Shown here one piece after another: positions 10,421-19,859 of a DNA stretch of 64,000 nucleotides. The stretch comes from Yarrowia lipolytica (taxonomy: Eukaryota; Ascomycota; Dipodascomycetes; Dipodascales), in NCBI RefSeq assembly GCF_001761485.1, contig NC_090771.1, positions 372,001 to 436,000 of the forward strand, written 5' to 3'. Every line of letters starts with the position of its first letter. Positions within the stretch are counted from its first letter, which is position 1. The notes below the pieces were generated by a model. It was not told the origin of the DNA, did not search any database, and saw only the letters and a program-made list of their open reading frames with translations. The translations under genes and the position numbers were made by a program.

Positions 10421-11203
10421 GATGATACGGCAGTCCGTTGGCGATCTATGTCGGTGGCGGCTGTGTGTGGCTATTTGTCAGTGAGGGACTCTTAGCGGGT
10501 GATTGAGGACTAATGAAGCTGGATGAGAACTCCGCTTGACCGCCTCAAGGGATGAGATAACGAAGAGGGGGATATTCCATTGGACACAGCAATAATTTAA
10601 TTTTAATGAACAGATTTAATGTGATACGGTTGTTTCGACCAACATGTCGGAGCAGATCATGTCTATTGTACGACTATTGCACGAGCACCAGTACATACTG
10701 TACGAGCACTGGACAGACTTGTACCACCCAGTATGTATTCGTACTCCGGTAATTGTATTCGCACTCAGTGTGGGAAGTAATCCCTCAATAGTGGAAACTA
10801 CCGAGGCCACCGTATTCACCCCTCCGGGGGTACACTAATCACTGTCCGGTGATGCGCAATGTGTCTCATAAGATTCTGCCCAACAACCGACTTGTAGACT
10901 TCGTCCCCGCAACGACAACTGAAATAAAGTTCGATAAGCGTGATAAGGCAGGTTACGCATAACCACAAGACATGAGTGGTGACACTAAAGTCGAGGACAA
11001 TAGTTGTGATGGATAGAAAACAATGTTCTGGCGATATTTTTGTACTGGTGCTTTTGGGCTCTCTTCCACTTTGGTTGTAATTTTGCCAGTGTCTCAACCC
11101 TCCGTCTCCTGTGACCCTCACACTCCAACCTACAGGCCCCTTTTGATTCGCACTCCTCGATCCTAAACTCTTACTCTTAACCACCACTTTTAAGGCTCTT
11201 TCA
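10421..11203. other. Intergenic region
   Basis: Nothing gene-like is seen. It contains GTAC-rich words between about 10690 and 10755 and an AT-rich run near 10595-10620. C/T-rich sequence follows from about 11090 to 11190, just before the start of the Mei2-like gene, as expected for a yeast promoter-proximal region. Confidence 0.5.
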
Positions 11204-12407
11204 ATGGACACAAACGTGGACCTCAAGACGGAGTTTGAGAAGCGATCCAAGGCGCTGGGCATCAAGGTCGGCGGCCCCCTGCCCAACAACAACAAGGAGA
11301 ACGAACACAAACCCTTCATCTCCAGATTCTTGACAGTCAATACGCCACTCACCAACCACGTTCGGTCTGTGTTCCAACAGTTTGGATCCTACGTTATTCT
11401 GGCCTACACCAAGAACACGCTCAATGTCTACTTCCCAGACATCCGACACGCGGCGCTGGCCTTCTCCCGCTTTGGAGGACACAGATCATGTGTCTATCAG
11501 CCTGTGGACGACACGGTCGTTAAAGCTCTGGGGAAAGTGGGCGTCCGTGTCCACGAAGGGACCGTGACCTGCAAGCCCCAGGAGTACAATTGGTATGCTC
11601 TCGTCGGGGAGGTCAACCGGATCGACACCTGCCCTGACACTGGCGATCTCATGCTCGAGTACTACCTCTCTACTCGGGCTTACGACGCCCTCCGCATCGA
11701 CACCGACCTCATGAAACAGTCGTCAACCTCGAGAAAGGATGCCCAACGCGAGAAGAACATCGTCACCATGGCCGTCGTGCCCCGCAAAAACACCATTGAC
11801 CTCAACCGAGTTGCCAATGGGCTGGATACCCGCACCACTCTCATGATCCGAAACATCCCCAACAAGTTCACCCAGAAGATGCTTCAGGACTGGGTCGACG
11901 AGACGTCCAAGGGAACATACGACTTCCTCTATCTCCGGATGGACTTCCGGAACCGTTGCAAGTGAGCATTCACCCAGTCCGTAACTTGCCGACAGGTTTT
12001 AACTAACACAGCGTGGGGTACGCCTTCATCTCTTTTGTATCGCCCAACCATATCATCAAGTTTGCCAACGAGCGATGCAGCAAAAAGTGGGGCTCATTCA
12101 ACTCGGGAAAAATCTGCGATCTCACCTACGCCAACATATGAGTATACTTTGCTGTGATTCCCCATCTAGCGATACCCGCTTTATACCACGGACGTAAAAC
12201 TAACTTAGCACTCAGGGCAAGGAATGCCTCATTGAAAAGTTCCGAAACTCGTCGGTCATGGACCAGGACGAGAGCTACCGGCCTCTGCTGTTCCACACCG
12301 ATGGTCCTCTCGCAGGCGAACCTCAGGAGTTTCCTGCCCCCAACTCGATCAACCGGAAGATGCGATCGATTGCCAATCTGCGCCAAATTGGGGTGTTGGA
12401 CCATTAG
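11204..12407 (+). CDS. Mei2-like RNA-binding protein, three exons
   Basis: Predicted join(11204..11961, 12012..12137, 12209..12407), 360 aa. The C-terminal half is the Mei2-type RNA recognition motif (RRM_2): [18 protein letters not shown], then [12 protein letters not shown], then [10 protein letters not shown], and after exon 3 [14 protein letters not shown] and [10 protein letters not shown] degenerate RRM-like segment lies near residues 50-95 ([12 protein letters not shown]). Mei2 of fission yeast drives entry into meiosis by binding RNA; the role here is inferred only. Intron 1 is ordinary (GTGAGC...CTAACACAG). Intron 2 ends normally in CTAACTTAG, but its donor reads ATGAGT where GTGAGT is expected; without splicing, translation stops after 295 residues inside the RRM. 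The exon 3 frame keeps the family motifs, so splicing or a recent mutation or base error is likely. Confidence 0.8.
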
Positions 12408-13323
12408 GTCACAAGAATGATTCAGGTCATGGCAGGGGAAGCATGGCAGAGGGGTCTAAATTGTAGCTATATAATCGTGGCTAATGATAATGCATTTGAT
12501 AGATTGCTGTGGGTTGGGCCCCAAAAGTACAAGTACCAGACTTGAATAGGACGGTATTTTGCATTGTTACAGGTGTCACTCATAGTAGCTACTGGTAATG
12601 TGCTTGTGGTAGTATTGTACCGCCTTGTCACTGTGTGGGGAATGTTCTCTGTGATCTTGACTTGATGTTCTCAGCCACATATGAGACTCCACTGGCATTT
12701 ACCGTAGTATCATTCGTATCCAAAAGTAGATATATGCGTTGTGGTCATGGTGTTTCAGATTACGAGCTTCACCGGTGCCTTGTTTACCAATCTTGTATAA
12801 CTGAGGTTCCTTCGGACGCAGCTTGGCCCTGTTTTGTTAGTACTTTGTTAATTTCAGCCTGTCAAGCCCGCTACAAAACCAAACACAAGCCGTATAAGGT
12901 CTGGTCTTTTGAGCGCTTCATCATGTCTACTTGTATTGTATGCAAGAGCCTCGCTTCGTGGTTGTGCATGCATGTGTGGTACTGTACGGCGTTAGGCATT
13001 AAACCTTGACTCTGACCAAACTGTAAGAACATGGAGCAAATGGCGCAACTATGGTTCGCCGTTTAAAAGGTGGAGAAGATTAATCGGATGGTTTGATTGA
13101 TAACTCACGTGATCTGCAGTTGATTCACGTGATTGAAAGGTCTATTTATCGCGTTGGCGACGTCCTGTGTTCTCAATTGCTGTTTAATGCATCTCAGATG
13201 CCTGCTCAGGTCGCCACAGTCAAGAGATAAACATTTGACTTTAGACAGCCGTTAGGGTGGGTGGGCCCTGCCCGGTAGGTTTTTTCCTCCTTGCCGTACG
13301 ACCATCCATTCAATTACAATGAA
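12408..13323. other. Intergenic region with paired TCACGTGAT elements
   Basis: An open frame at 12635-13009 opens only with GTG and lacks coding bias, so it is not called. Two identical TCACGTGAT elements stand 20 bp apart (13105 and 13125), about 200 bp before the orphan membrane protein gene. A two-codon upstream ORF (ATGAAATGA, 13319-13327) overlaps the start codon of that gene. Confidence 0.55.
13105..13133. promoter_or_regulatory. Paired TCACGTGAT E-box elements
   Basis: Two exact nine-base copies separated by one and a half to two helical turns form a likely binding site for a bHLH factor of the Cbf1 type. The location upstream of the orphan gene at 13324 suggests they act on that promoter. 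The identity of the factor is inferred from the CACGTG core. Confidence 0.5.
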
Positions 13324-14028
13324 ATGAGCTCAGTTGTCCGACATATGCGACAATACATTGCGCCGATTCGAGCTGTGATTCTATGTTTCTGCTTGCTAGG
13401 ACTATGGCTCTATGTTCCCCGGCAATCCGATATGGTGGCCAATTTCGACTTCTCACAGTTCTACATTGGAGACGTGAACAGTGAGCTGCTTTTCCAGGCC
13501 CGGTTTCACACGTTTGTGATTGACGACACGGAGTCGTGCTATGTGCCTCCTTGGATCCCGGTCCAGAACACTACAGGCACTCTTGTCACGATAAAGGAAG
13601 GATGCGAGGCTCCCGAGGGCTGGAACGCAGTTTCGCACATGGCGAGCACTCCCGTGGTTCTCTCTTTGTGGCTCTGTTCCCAGAGCGACAAGATGCTTTG
13701 TTTGCTTATCAACAACTCGGGATCCACTCCGTTTGGTGAAATCAAAGCCAAGCAAAACGATCTCAATCCGCTCGACTCGCTGACTAAACAGACACTAGCC
13801 ATGGCGTCCAATGAAGACTGTGTCTGGCGGTGCAACGACAACTTTGCGCAGTCGTGTCTGGTGGTGCCAGGAAGAGGCAGCTATTGTCTGATGGAAAAAG
13901 TCCGAGATGAACTGTCCAAATCGAGGAACAAAAACTGGCCCAGCTATGTGGAACAGTGTAGGCTGAATTATCACAAGCTAGACTGGTACCAAATCGAAGA
14001 CGAGATTTTTGAGCCACCAGAGGAATAG
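13324..14028 (+). CDS. Orphan cysteine-rich type II membrane protein, 234 aa
   Basis: I do not recognise this family. Residues about 14-32 form one hydrophobic segment (AVILCFCLLGLWLYV) preceded by basic residues, so a signal anchor with a lumenal or extracellular C-terminal domain is likely. That domain has eight cysteines, several in a late cluster (EDCVWRC, QSCLVV, SYCLME, EQC), and two NxT/NxS glycosylation sequons (NTTG, NNSG), consistent with a disulfide-bonded secreted fold. The ATG at 13324 is the only plausible in-frame start; the frame is open further up only through TTG. A minimal upstream ORF overlaps this start. Lineage-specific surface or secretory-pathway protein is my best description. 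Confidence 0.7.
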   Translation: MSSVVRHMRQYIAPIRAVILCFCLLGLWLYVPRQSDMVANFDFSQFYIGDVNSELLFQARFHTFVIDDTESCYVPPWIPVQNTTGTLVTIKEGCEAPEGWNAVSHMASTPVVLSLWLCSQSDKMLCLLINNSGSTPFGEIKAKQNDLNPLDSLTKQTLAMASNEDCVWRCNDNFAQSCLVVPGRGSYCLMEKVRDELSKSRNKNWPSYVEQCRLNYHKLDWYQIEDEIFEPPEE

Positions 14029-14765
14029 AATCGCCATAGAGACGTGTAAAATGTACATTACATAATGGGACGAACGAAGTAATTATATAGATGGGTGTGT
14101 GACTGCCAGGCACATAGGCAATGGTGTATGGGATCCAGTAAATATTTGACCAGATGTAGTGTAACAATTGTATGTTGGTCTCTCACGTACAGTAAGAGAG
14201 TAATGTGCAGATTGATTGTCCAAGGCTAACTAGAACATATTTCAACCAAGTTTTTTTTTTTTTTTTTCTGCATATACATTCATTTAATTATAACTTTGCT
14301 GTGAAAGAATAACCTTTGAAATGAATGTACGCTTACACAAGTAATATTCCGTTTAATACTGAAGTATTGTTAAGCTTATTTCAAGCCTGACAAAATATTC
14401 AAGAAACATTATTGTCAACGTCTTCGCAGAAATAAACGGTTGCTGGCCATAAATCTCTCATAATATGTCAATGGTATTTCCATGAACGGATCTAATAAGT
14501 CCCCATTTCGTATCTCCGTTCCATAGCAGCCTGTTGTGTGCCCTATTCCTCCACATTTGACGAAACTAACCCTTCAACATGATCCAATAGCCTAGCCTTT
14601 TTTAAAACCATTCCACTGTATTATTGGCTCTTTCTTAACCATATTCTTATTTTTTCCGAACCAACATCGCACACTAGGATGTCATTATATGCCATCAAAA
14701 AATTTAGGTCACGTGACTTGTCTGTTGCAGTGTAGAGGGTTTCTTTTCCCGAAACCTTACAGCCA
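14029..14765. other. AT-rich intergenic region with a short dyad
   Basis: After the orphan gene stop, this region is AT-rich. It carries a T17 tract near 14251-14267, an imperfect 21-bp palindrome at 14353-14373 (AATACT/AGTATT arms with outer TTAA), and a GTCACGTGAC element at 14708-14717 close to the tRNA gene. No protein gene is seen. Confidence 0.5.
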
Positions 14766-14851
14766 GCCTGTTTGGCCAAGTGGCTAAGGCGTCTCACTCG
14801 TATCACAAATGCGACATGAGAAGAGCACCAGTTCGACTCTGGTAATAGGCA
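14766..14851 (+). tRNA. tRNA-Thr(CGT) with a 13-nt intron
   Basis: The sequence folds as a complete tRNA. The acceptor stem GCCTGTT pairs with AATAGGC (one G-U pair), the D stem is GCC/GGC, the anticodon stem TCTCA/TGAGA, and the T stem ACCAG/CTGGT with loop TTCGACT. The anticodon loop reads CT-CGT-A and is then interrupted after position 37 by TCACAAATGCGAC before the final A. The anticodon CGT reads ACG threonine codons, and the D-arm TTGGCCAAGTGG matches yeast tRNA-Thr. Internal A box (TGGCCAAGTGG) and B box (GTTCGACTC) are present. A six-T pol III terminator follows at 14856-14861. Mature length is 73 nt plus CCA. Confidence 0.92.
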
Positions 14852-15106
14852 AAAATTTTTTGGGTATTGGACGACACTATAGAATGCGTTCAGATTCAAT
14901 TTTTTGAGATCAATTCGTCAAAAAAATACGAAATTAATTTAATTGAGCCACAGTTTTGACGTAATAAGCGAGTTTTGAACTGACAAGTACAGGATGTATG
15001 TACGCACACACACCGCGCAGAATACAGAAGAGAAGCAAATACTTGTACGAATTAAAATGTCGATTAATATGTGAATAAAATTAATTAAAGAATGGGATGA
15101 AAGTGC

Positions 15107-18100
15107 CTAGGCCTTCTGCTTTCGAGACTTTTTGGGGACTCGGAAGATATAGTAGAAAGCAAAAGCCATAAAGACGTTGAAGGCAGGGTAGGCAAACAGA
15201 ATGCCATAGTTTCGCCATCGCTGACTGTACTTGACATCAATCTGGTCAAGGTAGCCGTTGGTGTTGGAAATGGGGCAATATCCACACATGTCGGTGGCGG
15301 ATGGGTCGACCAGATAGCCCATGGGCATGTCTGTGTGTCCAAGACCCTCCATGAACGGATGCATGTATTTTCCACAGTTGGTTCCGTTCATGGGCTTGAA
15401 CAGGACAAGCTCGTTATCGGTGCACTCAACTCTGGTCTCTCCGACACCTGCACTGAGGAGGCCGGAAATGAGGTAAGTCAGCGGAGACACTCGGTACATG
15501 AAGATCCAGAAGTGGGGCATGTCCTCCTTGGTGGCCAGAACACCACAGAAGATCAGACAGAGAGCAAAGAGCAGGTAACCAATGGTGGCTGCGTTCTCCT
15601 TGTTCTCGAAGGCGGCTCCCATCATGTGAGCAAAAGTGGAGTTGTAGACGTAGAAGGACCAGAGCAAGAGGAAGAAGAGGGCTCCTCGTTCGCCAAGATG
15701 GCCAGTAGCGTTATTCTGCAGGCCAATGGGGTAGTAAAAGCAGAAGAAGACAAGAACTGCCACCAGAGTCTGCCAGGGAAGCTCGACGAGGATGTTAGAG
15801 CCCATGAAAGCCTGCCACGAATAAGCCATGGAAGATCGCTCTCGCGCCTCGTAGAGTTCTCGCTGGGCCACGAAATGGGGCAGAATCTGGACCATGATGA
15901 TGACGAAGATGAGGAAAAGCATGAAGAAGGCAAACATCTGGTTCTGGAGACCCTGGATGTCTTGTGACGCCTTGTAGTAAGAGAAACCAATAAACAGGGC
16001 AGAGGCAATGGACATGAGTAGCTTGGACCAGATATATCGGGGAGATCGCCAGTAGTAGGTCCACAGTCGCTTGGTAAGGTAGTACAGCTGAGTAGCCTGA
16101 GATGTGGCGTACTGGGACTTGGCAGAGTATGACGAAGAGGAGGTCTGGGAGCTTCCGACGCTCTTGGAGGTTACCAGCTCGTTCTTCTCATCATGAGTAC
16201 TCTGAGCAGCAAGCTCCTCGGCCATCTTATCAAGCAGATCTCGCTCTCGGGCTCGCTCTTCACTCTCGTTCCAGACTACAGCCCAATCGTGCTTGGCAAT
16301 ACTTCCGGGGGCAGCTCCAATAGCAGCAAGCATCCATTCAGCAGGGTTAGCCTCTTCAGGACAAGGATCGGCACCCTTGGACTCGAAGTAGTTGATCAAT
16401 GCAGACGAGTTGGCTCCGATATCTCCGTAGTAAACAGTCTTACCTCCCAGAGTCATGAACAGAAGACGGTCAAACTCTTGGAAGAGAATGGCAGAGGGCT
16501 GATGAATAGTACACAGAATAGCCTGGCCTCGGTTGGCTAGTTTCTTCAGCAGACAGATGATTGACCAGGCAGTCTGGGAGTCAAGACCGGAAGTGGGCTC
16601 ATCAAGGAACAGCAGGAGTTCAGGCTTGGCAGCAAGCTCTACACCGATAGTTAGTCGCTTTCGCTGCTCAACGTTGAGACCTTCACCGGGGACACCGACA
16701 ACAGCATCAGCATAGGCCTGCATCTCCAGAATATCAATGACTTCGTCAACATAGGCAATCTTCTCGGCCTTGGGCACATTGGAAGGTTGTCGCAGAAGAG
16801 CAGAAAACTCGAGAGCTTCACGAACGGTGGAAGTAGCAGTATGGAGATCCTGCTGTTGCACGTAACCTGTCTTTCTCTGGAAAGAGGCGTCCCGCTTCTG
16901 TCCGTTGACTCGCATGTCTCCAGTAATCACACCAGTGGCCTTTCGGTCAGCCAGAACATCCAGAAGAGTGGTTTTACCGGCTCCAGAGCAGCCCATGAGG
17001 GCTGTTAGAGTACCTGGCTTGACCCATCCGTCCACGTTATCCAGTAGTCTCTTTTCTCCGCCCTTTACCTTGATGTCGTAGCACACATCCTTCCATTGGA
17101 AGATATCCTTGGGGGTAGAATCGGAGGGGGTACACGAGGAAGTCTCTTCCTGCTGACCCTCCTCCTGCTGAACAAGAATCTCTCTATCCTGAGCTGCACC
17201 AACCTTCTCAGCATTGGCCTCGACATCCATCAGATGAGCTCGCTTCTTTCGCTGCTTGAGAGAAGATCGCAGGAACACCAGAACCTCACCCTTGGATTTG
17301 GCAGACTGGATGAACTCGACGGCAGTCAGGTAGGTGAACGCAAAGAAGAGAATGAAGCCAAACATGATACCCAGGTTTCGCCACAAGTGAGCCTGCGAGT
17401 AATCAAAGGCCATTTCCAAGTACCGGTCTCCGTTGACAAAACGCTCTCCAGGCTTTGCTCCAACGGCCATACAGCCCTGGTAAGGAGATCCCAGCTGGTC
17501 GTATGTGGACTGCTGTGGGATGAAAAGGGCACAAGGGAATTCTCTGTTTCGGAACTCGTTGACCATGACCGCTTCAAAGCCGTAGGCAATCGGGTCAATA
17601 TAGTTGATCCACCGTGCCCATCCTCGCATGTAGCTAATGGGGAGAGTGAAGCCTGTGTAGATGATAAGGGCGAGAATAATGACAGCTGCGGGAGCAAGGG
17701 CCTGCTGAAGAGTTTTGGTGACAGCTGCAATGGTTCGGAAAATCATACTCATGGCCAAAACACATAGGAGTGTGAAGAGGAAGAAGATGAAAAAAGGACC
17801 GGCTTCTCGTCGCAGGTTGGACATGAAGTAAAGAGTCACGTTGACACAAAGCATGGTGAGGAATTTGGTGGGGAAGTCGCAGATAATTGACGCTAACGCT
17901 TCACAGAAGGGGTGGTACATGGCGTATCTCTGGTGCTTTTCCACAATGGGACGAAGTTCGTAAAGGACAATGATTTCAAGAACAGAAGACATGGCGTTCA
18001 TCAACATGGCAAAGAATAGAAGAGCTCCTCGGGAAAAGAAGGACGATGTGTCTTCGGGCATGTTGTAGAACATAGACGAGAGAATGAGAGCAACGACAAA

Positions 18101-19859
18101 GTTACCCAAGACAGTGGTCAGAGCCATACTGAGATCGCCTCTGAGTCTTTGGAAGCCTCGGGTCAAGCACAGCTTGACCTGCATGGGGATGGAGATTGTG
18201 TAGGGAGAAGACACCTTGATATGGTCACTCTGCTTCTCCTGTTTGAGCTCCATGATATCGGCAACTCGGTTTCCTCCCACGGGAAACTCGGTGTTGAATC
18301 GCTCAATCTCCTCCTGAAGGTTGGCATAGGCCTGGGACTGTCTCCATCGCTCAGCAAATTCGGATGCAGTTCGAGGGGTCTTCCCCTCAAAGCCAGGAGC
18401 GACAATTCGCTCTGCAGGAGAGGTAATAGATGTGAGGAAGTCTCCGGTTGTCTGTCGATGAGGACATTCGAATCCCATCTCTTCAAAGTATTGCTTGGCT
18501 TGCTCACCGGGACCAAAGTAGATCTGCTGACCCTCGTAGAGAACGGTCACCTTGTCAAAGAGTTCGTAGGCTTCCTGGGAGGCCTGGTAGAGAGACACAA
18601 ACATGGAGGCGCCAGTGAGCTCGGCTGAGTGACGCAGCCATCGCAGAAACTCGGTGGCAGTAGCAGCATCGAGACCTCGAGTACTGTTGTCCCAGCACTG
18701 CAGAGGCGATCCACAGACAATACTCTCGGCGATAGAGACTCGCTTTCGCTCTCCTCCAGAAACACCTCGCACAAAGTCATTTCCAACCTTGGTGTCGAGA
18801 GTGTGAGACAGACCCAGAGAGGCCATGGTCACGTCTCGAGTATGCTTTGCATACTGTTCTCGGGTGACTCCATCGAATCGGTTCTGGGGAGTTCGGGCCA
18901 GAGAGGCGAACATGAGGGTGTCTCCGACTGTGAGATGAGGGAAATGCACGTCAACTTCTGCGTTGTACACGATTTCACCACGGCAGGTTTTCTGCATGAT
19001 TTTTCGGGGAATGCCTATGTTAGTATGGTTCGAGTACAGTATGGAAAGTCGTCTGTAGGTATTAACGAGCATCCATTGAGTGAATGTAGAGCGGTCTGGC
19101 AGCTAATTGAGGTGTTGTACCAACTTCAATGAAAAGAATGTTCATGAGTGTTGAACGTTACACTCCAAGTTCCAGTTTATCTCATTCTTCTCACTCGCTA
19201 AGGTGGTTGGAATGATATAATCAGCACATCTCAACATTGTAAATATCAACACACTTTCAAACCCCACTTGCCCGAGCTTTAACTCAGTCTTTGTTAATCC
19301 CATACTCACCCTGATAATTCCATTCAGTCTCTTTGTCGAGCTGAAATCCGTACGTCTCGCAAGCAATACTCTTTAGCAGAGTCGTACATCCAGAACCAGG
19401 TCGTCCAAGGACAACACAGGTCTCCCCAGGCCATAGCACACCGTTGAAGTCAGAGAGAATCTGCACCTTATCTTCCTTCTTCTCCAGATGGAAAAGAGTA
19501 CGCACAACGCCCTCCAGACCTAGCACTGCGTTGGCCACAGTCTTCTGGTAATCGGCTCCTCCACCATATCCATAGGCGCCGAGGTTTTTGAAAGACACGC
19601 CGGCAGTGATCTCCTTGGAGGTGCCATATCGTCGTTTCAGACCCAAAATTGTCCTGGACCATTTCCGACTGTTGAACTGGCCGCTCCAGGGATCGAGCTC
19701 TGGATCAGAGGTATCGACATACGGGTTGGTAAGCTCTGTGGAGTTGTTGGAATTGTTGGAATGCTGTGAGTGAATGGACTCGGCCAACGACCGGATCTCG
19801 GCGTCTTGCTGACTCGAGTAGATGGTCGGATCCTGCGTGATCGGTACAGGATCTGTCAT
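15107..19859 (-). CDS. PDR-type ABC multidrug transporter, one intron
   Basis: Predicted complement(join(15107..19014, 19310..19859)), 1485 aa, with a 295-nt intron (GTGAGT...CTAACATAG). Full-size ABCG/PDR exporter with the reverse order NBD1-TMD1-NBD2-TMD2. NBD1 has the degenerate Walker A GRPGSGCTT (residues 152-160, Cys in place of the usual Lys), signature VSGGERKR, and a Walker B region with Asn (WDNSTRGLD). NBD2 has a normal Walker A GCSGAGKTT, a degenerate signature LNVEQRKR and Walker B LLLFLDEPTSGLD. This mix of one canonical and one degenerate site is normal for Pdr5/Cdr/Snq2 pumps. Six hydrophobic segments follow each NBD. Expected to export drugs or lipids at the plasma membrane. 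A TATATA box lies about 70 bp upstream. Substrate is unknown. Confidence 0.95.

Noticed and set aside
12635-13009. 124-codon Cys-rich frame
   Set aside because: Starts with GTG and uses rare codons; no homology recognised.
14029-15106. Search for dispersed 5S rRNA or a tRNA-5S fusion as known in Yarrowia
   Set aside because: Only tRNA-Thr and its terminator are visible; no 5S-like sequence follows.
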